Shown: piece after piece, positions 46,867-57,551 of the stretch
Layout of the letters: each line of letters begins with the position of its first letter
How positions within the stretch are numbered: the first letter of the stretch is position 1
Source of the DNA: Gnetum montanum
Lineage: Eukaryota > Streptophyta > Gnetopsida > Gnetales > Gnetaceae
Reading direction: 5' to 3'
DNA: 64,000 nucleotides
Assembly: GCA_015680685.1 (NCBI GenBank)
Contig: MNCI01014546.1
Location: 85,084-149,083, forward strand
Notes under the pieces: model-generated
What the model was told of the DNA's origin: nothing
Databases searched by the model: none
The model's input: only the letters and a program-made list of their open reading frames with translations
Translations under genes and position numbers: made by a program

Positions 46867-48461
46867 TAAAGCCTGCAATCATGCATAAACAAAGTTTCTT
46901 CTTTCTTTGTTTCTTTCTGCCTGCAACTCTCTTAACCTCTCTGGCCGCTGGCAGCTAGCTGCTCCTCCTCGAAGTTGTCCGATTAGGTAGGCAGCGAGCC
47001 TCGCAAGCAGTCAGGACTGGCTCAACGGCGAAATCGGAAAAGCTGAATGATTAAAATAAATCCAAAGTAGCCAAGGGTTCAACGCCTGCAAGCGCACTTG
47101 CAGTCAAACCCTAGCCATGCTCGACACCGAAATCGAAATCAAACAACACGAAGATTCTACTTTCTTCTTCTTCTTCTGGTAATGCCTGCAGCGATTCCGT
47201 GTTCGTGATATTTTGCAGATTTTCTTTCCTTCTTTTTTCTTCTTCTGTATCGGATATCCTCGATTTCCTTCTTCTTCTTCTTCTTCACCTTCTTCTGCCA
47301 ATGTGAAACCTGTTTTTTCCCTTCTTCTTCAAATGTTGCAGTAGCACTTCTTCTTTCTCGTGTTTGGCTTCTAGCACTGTGCATTCGTTGACTTCACCGT
47401 TTCCGACATTTTTCTGCGTCTGGTCTGTGGCCACGCCATATTTTTCCATGAAATAACTAGAGCAATCCAGTGCGTTTGAAATTTCCAGACCACCGTGAAA
47501 ATGCAGTGTGATTCATGAAAATGCCACTTTATTCTTTAAAAATTTATCCCCTGTTTTATATTTATGTCTCTGAAGACATGTCCAATTTTCTATCCTTTCG
47601 TTTGCCCATGGAAAACAAATCTGAGCCTCATCAATTATTATTCTTGGCGGCTTTACTTTCAACGTCATTTCAATAGGAATTCGTGGTAGGTTTTTCATTT
47701 ATTTCCACTGACACTAAAATGGCCCAAAATAAAATCCGATGCTGATCCTTTATAAAGTCACGAGTTCGAGATGAAATACTAAGTTCTGTATTTAAAATTT
47801 AGGTACCCGGTTCAATTATTGGTATCTTGCTTGCCATGCTATGAGTAAGTTTTCTTGGCAAGAAGCCTTTTCCAACTAGATACTCTAACGAACCAAGATT
47901 AATAATATTAAGAGTGGAAGACAATGTATCATGATGTCTATGTCGGACTGATACGGACAACCAACGCAAAACTTTCCGGTGTAATATAGCAATATATTAA
48001 GCATTACTCAAGCTTGCTTTGTACGTTTAATTTTATAATGGAAATTGGCAATTTTTATAATGGTCAAGAAATCACAAAGGATTTGTTGGATAGTTACAAA
48101 GCCTCAACATATCTTCGAAGAAAGTTGAAAACATCATTTTAGGGGATGTCAGGCCCCATAAAAATGAATAAAATTTAAAAATTTAGAGTAGATCAAATCA
48201 CTAAAAGAGAGTCTAAAGAAAAAGCCCAACGATTTTCAAGTTTTCATCATTATAACCAATCTTAAAAAAACTTCTCCTCTAGGATAGGATAGGCCTTACC
48301 CTTACTTAGAAGCACCTTGACGAGTTTTCACTTCCTACTTAAAGGGTTTTTGTAAATATGTAAAAATGAAGTTCCCCACGTAGCACACCCATATAATAAT
48401 CTGAGTTGGACAAGATGACAAAAAAGTTTTCTTCTAATCTCCCATGCCAAAATTTCTTAAG
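46867..48461. other. 5' flank of the IKU1-like gene and intergenic DNA
   Basis: On the minus strand this is the leader/promoter side. GAA-rich simple sequence (CTT repeats on plus at 47159-47176 and 47268-47290) fits a purine-rich 5' UTR. A TTTATAAAG at about 47750 is a possible TATA box but is far upstream. Beyond 47800 nothing is recognised until the E element. Confidence 0.45.
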
Positions 48462-48466
48462 CAAAT

Positions 48467-49128
48467 TGATGAATTGTGATTTGCCAAGCCCCAATATTGG
48501 GTATGTGATAGCATGACCTAGATATGATATCGTATACACGATATTGTGATTCCTGTGTTAGCTTATAAATATAGCACTTAGGCACACAGTAAGATGATAA
48601 TTAGATCATTACAAAGTTAGAAGAGTTCTTTGCTTTTGGCAGTTTAATTTTTAGTTTCTTATTCCAAACTAGTCATTTCCAGTGCATGCCCGCAGTGTGA
48701 TGATTGTAATTGTACAACACTTTTGTTTGAGTGTGATGTACTTGGACATGTGCATGACCAACAATAAAGATCGAGATTACTTTCATCATTGCAGCATTCA
48801 CTTAGATTAATTTTATTATTTTAATCATTTAATTATTTAATGTTTTCTTTAATTATAATACGATTTATTGTTATTTACTTTTCTTGTCATTAAGCGGAAT
48901 GTATATGCCTTAATCACGAGCATTTAAGTGTGAATACTTGGTATGCCCAACAATAATCTCACAAAGTCCAAGATGTGTACAGATGGTTAAGGATGATACC
49001 ATCGCCATAGGCTAATAAACATATAACTGTCTAGGTGCCACAACTAGTCCATTCGCGGAGTTTGACTGAATCACACATACATGCTCATATTCATATGGTT
49101 GAGCGTAGAGGTACCTCATCGCTCATCA
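48467..49128 (+). repeat. 5' LTR of E
   Basis: It starts TGATGAATTGTGATTTGCC and ends GGTACCTCATCGCTCATCA, 662 bases. TATAAATA box at 48564-48571. It aligns with 56752-57546 except for a deletion of about 130 bases near 49012 (after CATAGGCTAAT). By eye it is roughly 85% identical to the 3' LTR in U3/R, so it is an old insertion. Confidence 0.9.
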
Positions 49129-49129
49129 T

Positions 49130-49147
49130 TGGCACCATTGCTAGGGA
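49130..49147 (+). other. Primer-binding site of E (tRNA-Asp type)
   Basis: TGGCACCATTGCTAGGGA, one base after the LTR, matches the tRNA-Asp complement at 14 of 18 positions. Confidence 0.78.
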
Positions 49148-49254
49148 TGGTGCTAGTTATCTAAATTAGTTGTATTACACAAGATTATTGTAAGAGGGTA
49201 TTAAATGATATATCTTTCAAGAAGTATTCAAAAACACACCATGAATCAACAACA

Positions 49255-51440
49255 ATGTCTCACTCATGTGGAAATGATCATGAACTATGTAGTGCAACTA
49301 TTCATTGGAGAACTAATGAATTATACAATGAAGAAGATTGGAGTGATCCATCTTATGAAGGGATTTTTCATGACCATGGCCACCCTAACAACACTTGAAG
49401 ACTACATTCACCTGAGGCAGACAATCTTGAAGGAGATGACATCAATCCTAGACTAGGGGAGGACTCAAGGCCTAAGACCTCCTTGGTACTTAGAGACAAT
49501 AAAACAAGGGACCATGAGGAACATTATAGAAGCCATGGCTATCCTACCAGTTCCTCCTTTTCATCTTCCCCCTCAACTTCAATGTCTAGTTCTGATGAAG
49601 ATGAACATAGGAATAGCGATAGAGCTTCATGAAAGGGTCAGAGTAAAAGCAAAAATCGAACTCACAAACACACTTAATGTCATCAACATGAATACAAGCC
49701 CCATCGTCACCATCAATCAAATAGAGATTTTAATCACCACTTGTTTGACGATGATAAACCCCTGTTAGTCCCTAAAAGCCTAATGCACATCACAGAGGCC
49801 ATTAAGATATCTCATAGGCATCGCAAGAAGAGTTGACTACCTAAGCTCAACCTTAATAATATTCCAAAATTTGTAGGAGGCTATTATTCAAATCTACAAC
49901 ATCATTTACAAGCCTTCCATGATGCTTGTGTGCTCAACAATGTGGACAGTAAATGGAAAAAGCTTAAGCTCTTCCCTAGGACACTAATCGATAAAGCCAA
50001 AGTGTGGTATAGATCATTAGAACCAAATTCAATCAGACGATGGTCAACCATGTTAGAACTTTTCACTAAAAGATACTAGACCTATGTGCAAGTGTTTGCC
50101 TTGAGGAGACAAATCTAAAGATGGAAACAAGAATGACAGGAACCCTTGGACATGGCCTTAGATAGATACTATGCCTTATTGAATAAATGTCTAGGTCATA
50201 AGTTCTCCAAGAAAGAGCAAATACTCCACATTATAGATGGGCTTAGTAATGAAACAATGGTGAACCTTGGAAAGTATGCCCAAGGATAACTATATAAGCT
50301 CTAAGGCCACCCAGTCAAAGAACTAATAGAGTGTTTGGTGAAAGAAAAGAGAGAATTATCTAAATGGGAGAATGCCAAAGCATTTGAGCGGGACCTAACT
50401 CTAGAAATAATAAGGGTCCGAAGCCACAATGAAAAGGAAACAATCAATTCTGAAAGGGTGATGCAGTCCCAACCTTTGCCAATACAAAAATTGATATATG
50501 AAATTGAGTCAAATCATAACAAAATGACCATATGGGCAAATGAACAAAGTGTGAATTTAGAAGATACTGTTGGGGCAATGGTCATCCAAAATAAACCAGG
50601 CGATAAAAACAAATAGAGGGCATAGAAATCAAAAATAATTAAGAACATTATTTAGCAGCTAGGGAGAATGGCTAATGGTAATGAGGCCAAAGGCTCAATT
50701 ATAGGTAATGAGGATGGATGTGATGTTTGTTTATATGACCATCCAAAGGGTTGTTGCCCAGTCTTGTCACATCTATATGAGCATTGGGCAGGGAGGCTGC
50801 ACCAAAAATTCATACAAAGGTATCGATTTAGGCGCATCCCTGTTCCACAAGGTAATTATGGACAACCCCATGACCCATTGTACTATCCTGAGGGGAGCTA
50901 TTACTAGCCTCAACACTTTGCTCCATTGTAGTGGAAAAACTCATAGGCATGGGAAAGGCCACCATCTAGCCAACTACATCCTCGTCTGCCAAAACCAAAT
51001 GCCTATTATGTTCAACATCATGTTTCTCCAACCAATTCTAAATCCTCTACTTCCAATCACCGTTATCACTCTCTCGAGTACCATCAACCCATGTCTTCTC
51101 TTGAGGGATCACCACCTCATACTTCTCACACCTCTCCTCACCCTTAGTATTCTCATCCTTCACCTCCTTCTACACTACCATCAGATGCATTGGATGGTTC
51201 CACACCACCATGCCAACCAACGGATGTAACTTGTGCTACTGCTATTAATGAAAGTAGGTTCCCTCTATAACGTTGGAAGTGTCCCTTCTTTAGGCATGAT
51301 TGTAAGAAGAAGAATCACACTTCCGAGCCTACTTCACCTTCTAAACTAGCCCAAGGAAAACTTGGTGCACACCTTCCTTAGCTCCATCAATAGCCCCTAT
51401 CACTATACCTAGGCCTCCACCTCACACTCCAACATCCATG
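49255..51440 (+). pseudogene. gag of E
   Basis: It begins MSHSCGNDHELCS, then IHWRTNELYNEED as in M2. Later blocks are LNNIPKFVGGYYSNLQHHLQAF, KLKLFPRTLIDKAKVWYRSLEP, SIRRWSTMLELFTKRY and LSKWENAKAF. The knuckle is CDVCLYDHPKGCC (50718-50756), fitting CX2CX3HX4C, followed by a proline-rich tail and KCPFFRHDCKKKNH. Scattered stops and frameshifts, but long readable pieces. No protease follows. Confidence 0.85.
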
Positions 51441-53114
51441 TGACCCAATGAATGCACCAATGTGAAGGGACACACAGATTCATGCATACTACCATCTAAT
51501 CAAGGGTGCCATAGTAAGTTGGATTTCCCTCATAATGTACACACATCATCTAACCTACCCCACTAGCTTTCTATAATTAGGTGTGTGACCAATGATTTCT
51601 CTACCCAGCCACCATACCACCAATAGACACCTAGTGGCTGGGGCATGACAAACCCCTAACGTTTCATACATGCATGAATTCTATTCATCCACTTATTAAT
51701 CCTAGCCATGACCAAATGTTTAGTCGTGAGGGTCATCCCCCATTCTAATTTCTAAGATTCTTAAGCATTAATTTACCTTTTTATTTTACAATTTTTTTTC
51801 ATTTCTCTATTTCTTTTATTTTTTCTAATTGTTATTGTCAATTTTCCATTGTAATCTCAGCCATGAATAAGTTGATCATGTTGCCCATTAAGGTCAGGTT
51901 TTTCTCTATGTTACCTAGTCATAAGGAACTAATTATTTAGACATTGAGACCATGACATCCATCCACCTATTCCATTAATAAGAGGTTCGTGCTTTGGTCA
52001 CAATGGTAATATTTTCCATCATTCAACTATAAATAATTTGATAATCATTGTGTCTGGAGAGACGAGTGAAGGACCGAGGTGGAATGACAAGGGTGTGACA
52101 TTAAGGGGATTTGTAGATACTCTTTGGCTAATTCCGTATGTTCTATCGTGTTGCTGAGGTTATAACTATATCCTTATAGATCTAACAAAAAATGGAAGTA
52201 AGAGTAACTCAAATGATACTAAATAAGTTTCGGTGGGTTCCACTGGAAAGACATGTACCCATGCTTGAAGGTAGGCAACTTCATAGAGCCAAACATGAAT
52301 TAAAAAAAAAGAAAAGAAAAAGAAAAAAAAGAGAGAAGAAGGAAAGAAAGAGAGTAAGCCATTATGACACTCCTCTCTTGCTCCTCCCTTGAACAAAATG
52401 CCAAGTGATGTTACTCCTTGCAACTTTGGTAACCTTATGATTGTTTATCGATGAGATGAAGTGATGTGGTGTCACTGCAATGTGGTATAGACTTGGTTTG
52501 AAACTTGGAAAGCTAGACACATGGTTATTTAATCACTAATTACACAAAATATTCCATTGTGACCATCATGAGAAACCTCATGTCTTGATTTCTGCGATCC
52601 CTTCAGCATCCATCTCATCTCATTGTCTGAGTGTTCATAACTTATGGTTGATATAATGTAGAGTTATTATCTCAACTTGGTGGTTTTAACATGTGTGTTT
52701 TATTTACACGTATATGTTGCATTCAACTTCTCTAGTGCCTACGGACATTAGAGGTGTGGTTCCACAAGGGCATCATAGGTTACAACCTGCTTTGGAGAGG
52801 ACCCACTTGTGTAACTTTTGTAACTTGTCCTTATTGCACACACCACATTATTTTACACCCTCTGACTACTTACCTAAGTGAACTATCCTTTCCCTTATCA
52901 TTTTAAGTAATCGTTCCTCAACAATCACTATACATCCTTCATCCTAGCCCCTTTTCACAAATTTTCATATATGATCCCACCATGACATACTTTTGGTGCC
53001 TCAAAAGTAATTTTCTAAATACCTCAAAGTTTCCAATTTAGTCTCCAATCCTTCATTACACATCAAAAATGTCTTATTCCCACTCAATCCTTACATTCAA
53101 TGAATTTCGGTGGG
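51441..53114 (+). other. Non-coding region between gag and internal promoter of E
   Basis: It shares blocks with M2's 29650-30959 in the same relative place. It includes a PPT-like TTTAGTCGTGAGGG (51719-51732) and A-rich simple sequence (52300-52355). No pol-derived reading was found. Confidence 0.65.
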
Positions 53115-53192
53115 GACATGATATCACATCCGATGTGGTACTGAGTACCTGCTATTGATTACGTGATATCGCATCTCCCATGCCTATATATA
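53115..53192 (+). promoter_or_regulatory. Candidate internal LTR-like promoter of E
   Basis: ATGATATCACATCCGATGTGG (from 53118) and ACGTGATATCGCATC (53161-53175) are of the same palindrome class as E's LTR U3 (GATATCATATACGTGATATC around 56814-56831). A TATATATAC box follows at 53185-53193, then about 180 bases to the PPT-like motif. It matches the modules in A and M2. Promoter function is inferred. Confidence 0.55.
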
Positions 53193-53365
53193 CTCATGGC
53201 CCCATTCACTTCAAGTTCATTTCTCTCATTTGACACTAGGAGAGTTATTGAAATTTTCCTTTGTGACTTAGAGCTTTACATCTCCATCTTTCAAGTGCAA
53301 TATCTTGCTCCCTAACATTCTGATTTCAATTCCATTTAATCCTAGTTGAACTTGGAGTGTTTCAC

Positions 53366-53378
53366 TTAGTCGTGGGGG
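53366..53378 (+). other. PPT-like motif upstream of E's 3' ORF
   Basis: CTTAGTCGTGGGGGAG has the same core as the 3' PPTs, but the LTR that follows (53392) is a later solo-LTR insertion with its own target duplication. The motif therefore belongs to E's internal region, as in M2 (29350-29364) and A (about 240-252). Confidence 0.55.
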
Positions 53379-53391
53379 AGTACTATAGTGG

Positions 53392-54396
53392 TGATGAGAC
53401 GCGGTTTGCACAGGCCGCGATATGGCATACGCGATATTGCATCCCCCGCGATATCACATACGCGATATCGCGTCCTTTCCTACGATATCGCGTACGCGAT
53501 ATCGCAGTCCGCCGCCATGTCTATAGATAAGAGGCAGCTCTTCCTTTTTTGGGGATCCCAGTTTTAGAGTAGCGAAGCTCTGGCAGTTTGATCCCTCCAG
53601 AGTTAGAATTTTTCCCATGTCTGCCCACAGTGTGGTGAATGTGATTGTACGGTGTCTTTATTTGAGTGTGCCGTACTTGGACACGCACATGACCGGCAAT
53701 AAAGATCGAGATTACTTCATCATTGCAGCATTCACTTAGTTTATTTAATTGTTATTTATTTAATGTTATTTATTGCTTTCATAGCACGGTGTGAGTACAA
53801 CTTAACTACAAGCATCTACGGGTGTGTACGGCTAGTTAAGGAATCAGTTACTCATCGCGATTAGTTTCTCACCCTTAAACTCCTAGAAGTGGAACGAGTA
53901 CGACTTGATTACGAGCATTTAAGTGTGACTGCTTGGTAGCCCAGTGGTGTAGCTAGGGGGATCTACACTTGGTAACCCAGTGGCGTATTTTGGGTCTGCG
54001 CTTGGTAATCCCAGTGGCGTACCTAGGCCTATGCTTGGTAGTCCTAGTGGCAGTCGTGCATGAGATCCAAGATGTGTACGGTTGATCAAGGAATCGGTTA
54101 CTTGTCGCACTTAGGCTAGATTAGATTTTCTTACCCTTTTCCTCTTAGCTTAGATTAGTTAGTATTATTTTCCATTGCCTTTAGGAGTAGCGTAGATTAG
54201 GAAACACATCATACACCTCATCTAGACTAAACCATACGTGACATATGCAAAACTAGTCTAGGTGGGAAGACAGTGAACTGCGACTTAAGGCTAACTATCT
54301 AGATGCCACAACTAGTCCATCTGCGGAGTTCGACCGGATCATGCGTGCAACGCTCATTTTGTATGGTTGAGTGTAGGGGTACCTCGCCACTCATCA
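53392..54396 (+). repeat. Solo LTR inserted in element E
   Basis: TGATGAGACGCGG ... TACCTCGCCACTCATCA, 1005 bases, flanked by AGTGG on both sides (53387-53391 and 54397-54401). No PBS or internal sequence follows, so this is the product of LTR-LTR recombination. U3 carries a dense palindrome array, including a perfect 22-base palindrome, two CGATATCG flanking CGTACG (53483-53504). Confidence 0.92.
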
Positions 54397-54707
54397 AGTG
54401 GGAAGTGTGCAAACTTTTTTCAAAATTTGCCATTGTCCGAAGGATATTATAGGGGTAAGAAATTCAATGTTTACCAAAGAAACCTTCCATGTTTAAATGC
54501 CAAGCTAATTTTTATCAATCACCCAGGCTACCCAAATGATTGTAAGGTCAACAATAACACCTTTTGAAGCCACTTCTTGAAAATATTTCTAACTCTAAAA
54601 ATCACACTATGTAATTATGGATTGTTAATTAAGGTAATGAGTGAGGTATGTTTTGATAAAAATTTCTCTACACAACCTTAGTAATAATGATTTTTATGTG
54701 ATTACAA
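54397..54707 (+). other. Leader between solo LTR and 3' ORF of E
   Basis: About 300 bases continuing E's internal sequence. A frame at 54367-54567 crosses the LTR border and is not a gene. No feature is recognised. Confidence 0.5.
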
Positions 54708-56578
54708 GTGGCCCTAAAAAGAGGTGATCGAGTAGGATCTTCCCAAGGAGTAGCTAAACACCTGAGAGGAGGCAGAGGTTAGCAACCTTGCATAGAACAT
54801 GTAGAGAAGGAGGCCCACTCATTTAGCATTCATTAGGAAACCCCTGTGATAGTGCAATCTAGCCATGTAGAATGTGGAGAAGTTAGAGCCCCAAAACTAG
54901 GGTAACATCTAGCGATAGTGCAATCTAGCCATGCAACCTATTCAAGGTCATTGATGATGTTGTACAACCCACTATTTTGGTCAACCCTGCAAGTGGACAT
55001 ATTTCATTGATTTCAGGAGGAGAGTCCTAGTCGTCTTAGTAGATCTTTGGGAATGCTGAATCCTTCTAGGTTAGATTGAAAATTGGTAAAGGTGCTATGG
55101 TGGTGGTCATGCAGCACCAAGATGTAGTAGGTGCAACAGAGGTGGTCACCAACTACATCAAAAAATCATTTAATGTCCCTGTTGTGCCACTGGAAGATTT
55201 CACAAGAGCACTTGATGCTCAAGTTTTGGCCAGTCCCTTAATGACTCTTATGGAACATGAGGATGCTTTGGATCGCTTGCTACAAATAGGACAAGTTATG
55301 ACGTCCTTGTTTGACATTTCCCAAGATATCATAGCAGCACAATCAGAGCTCATATTCACTAAAGGAAAATTGGTTATGGCTGAAGTTAGGGTTGATCACA
55401 TGGAAGCAGAGTTGCAAAGATTACAAGAAAAGCTTGTCACCCTACAAGTTGAACGAAGGGATCCTTCCCAATTTATCACACCTGACTAATTAGACTTTTT
55501 TAGAACCAAGCAACTGAATAAATTGTTGAAAGAAAATAAAAAGGTGGCAAGGGAAAAATAATAGGTTGATTGGAATGCTTCAGAGGCACAAGCTTAGGCG
55601 TATGCACATGCCAAAGCTCTCAAGGCCTTATAAGAGGAGAATAAACTACTTGCTACTGAAAATCTTCGGTTGACAATAGTTGAGAAACAGAAGAATGTTC
55701 TTGAAGAAAGTTTTCAACAAATGTGAGAATAACTAGTTTAGGTCAACCAAGACATGAATCACTTGGCTAGGGAGAATAGAACCCTCTCCATGGAGTAGGT
55801 CCATGCCATTCGACAAAAGATGACCATAGAAATAAGTGCGTGGCAAAATGAGGCCAAGAAGCATGAGAAGTTAAAAGAACACTTTTGTGATTAGGTGGGA
55901 ATGTATAAGAAAATCATTGAAAAGGAGATTCATATAGCTAAGGCCCACATTAATTCTTTTAGTACTCAACACATTGACTGGTGAGCCGTACTAGATACTT
56001 ATGCCTTCGTCCACCAAGTAGACCTAAAAAGTTGGGACCTAAAGATTCAGGACTTAATAGAGTACATGGAGTTAGCACACGTGCGATATGCCAACTTGGC
56101 CATGTTAATAGCAGGGTGCTCAAGAACTAAGCTCGAGAAGCAGGTAGCTACCACTTATGCTAAGTATGAGACAAAGTTGGCCGAATATAAGAAGACATTA
56201 CAAAAATTATAAGTAGCAAACTCTAAATTAGAAGTGGTTAAAGCAAGCTACCATGACCAAAAGGATGTAGCAGCAAACTTGGCTTAATGGCTAACAGATT
56301 ATTAGGAATTACAAGACGGAGCCAAAGCCTTTGAAGAGGAATGACGATAGTTTGTTGTGTGGTACGTTAAAGCAAACCAAATGTTTCCATGGCTACCATG
56401 TCTGTGGGAGGTGCCAGCTCCATCAAACATTGGAACATCAGCATGAATTGTGCATGATCCTTGGACAGAAGAAGAGAAACTGCAAGCGCTTCTTACCCGT
56501 CAACAATCTCAAAAGCCTGCAGGGTTAGACAAAGGGAAAGCATCGATGGAGGAGCCACCACCTTCGAGAACCACATGA
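54708..56578 (+). pseudogene. 3' ORF of E (N-terminal domain deleted, coiled coil kept)
   Basis: The start corresponds to A's and M2's MAPK- but its ATG is GTG (ALKRGDRVGSSQGVAK). The PF20167-type domain is absent. After ~300 bases the sequence is already in the later part: GAMVVVMQHQDVVGATEVV (M2 has GATVVVMQHQDIAGAIEVV). Then coiled coil, HMEAELQRLQEKLVTLQVERRDPSQF (an open frame at 55076-55489) and LEKQVATTYAKYETKLAEY. The C-terminal LPCLWEVPAPSNIG ... EEEKLQALL matches A's LPCPWKVLVLAHIG ... KEKMRALLEAF, with a final TGA at 56576-56578. Many stops. A 22-base repeat (GATAGTGCAATCTAGCCATG) occurs near 54852 and 54915. Confidence 0.8.
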
Positions 56579-56736
56579 TTTCCAACGTGTTGTATTTTGT
56601 ATTCTATATTTTGTGTCCAAATTTTGTGTTCCCATACTATGGCATGGTGAGTCAGTAGTATTCAATAATCCCATACCTTCATATGTTCTGTATGAGACTT
56701 ATTTCTCATTGTATTAACTCAAGGAGGAGTTTTTAT

Positions 56737-56751
56737 TTAGTTGTGTGGGTA
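56737..56751 (+). other. Polypurine tract of E
   Basis: TTAGTTGTGTGGGTA precedes the 3' LTR; a purine is interrupted by T compared with the GTGGGGG of A and B. Confidence 0.65.
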
Positions 56752-57546
56752 TGATGAATCGTGGTTTGTGAGGCCCCAATATTGAGTACGCGATATTGCC
56801 GCTTGGATACGATATCATATACGTGATATCGTGATTCCTATGTTACCCTATAAATACAGCACTGAGCTGCATAGTGAGACGATAATTAGATCATTAGAGA
56901 GTTAGAAGAGTTCTTTTCTTTTGGAAATTTAGTTTTCATTTTCTTCTTCCAAACTAATCATTCTCAGTGCATGCCCACAATGTGATGATTGTAATTGTAT
57001 GACACCTTTTTTTGAGTGTGACATACTGGGACACGTGCATGACCAGCAATAAAGATTGAGATTACTTTCATCATTAAAACATTCACTTAGATTATTTAAT
57101 TATTTAATGTTTTCTTTAATTAAAGTATGATTTATTTTTATTTACTTTTCCTATCATTAAGCGGAATGTGTATGCCTTAATCACAAGCGTTTAAGTGCGA
57201 ATACTTGGTACGCCCAGTAGTAACCTCACGAAGTCCAAGACATGTACAGATGGTTAAGGATGGATACCATTGCCATAGGCTAATTTAGGTTTTGCTCTTA
57301 TTATTAATTTAATCAATTTATCTTTTCCATCATCAGGAGCATAGAATTAGGACAACACCATATGCCTCACTTTGGACTAAACCATATGTGACAAAGCTAC
57401 TACTAGTCTAGGTGGGAAGATAGCAAACTACGGTCAACGTATAATTGTCTAGGTGCCACAACTAGTCCATCTGTAGAGTTCGACCGGATCACACGTACAT
57501 GCTTGTATTTGTAAGGTTGAGCGTAGGGGTACCTCGCCACTCATCA
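56752..57546 (+). repeat. 3' LTR of E
   Basis: TGATGAATCGTGG ... GGGTACCTCGCCACTCATCA, 795 bases, followed by CAAAT. U3 has GATATC-type palindromes (56780-56835) and a TATAAATAC box (about 56849). Confidence 0.92.
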
Positions 57547-57551
57547 CAAAT

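Larger units (their letters stand above)
48467..57546 (+). mobile_element. Element E: pol-less Athila-type retrotransposon (gag + 3' ORF) with an inserted solo LTR
   Basis: Identical target duplications CAAAT at 48462-48466 and 57547-57551 define the ends. Order: 5' LTR (48467-49128), PBS, gag (49255-51440), non-coding DNA, internal palindrome/TATA module (53115-53192), PPT-like motif (53366-53378), solo LTR insertion (53392-54396), 3' ORF (54708-56578), PPT and 3' LTR (56752-57546). A CCTAGTGGCTGGG remnant at about 51630 corresponds to the junction after protease in F (about 63010). So protease to integrase were removed from an ancestor. The same layout is seen in M2. Confidence 0.88.

Noticed and set aside
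46405-46869. Arg/Leu-rich plus-strand frame opposite the IKU1-like gene
   Set aside because: It is the antisense shadow of the Gln/His/Pro-rich coding sequence, with no start context or domain.
47104-47384. Lys/Glu-rich minus-strand frames
   Set aside because: Simple GAA repeats, more likely a purine-rich leader of the IKU1-like gene.
53400-53510. CRISPR-like or satellite array from the repeated GATATC motifs
   Set aside because: The units are palindromic half-sites of variable spacing inside an LTR U3, without uniform repeats and spacers; this is a plant genome.
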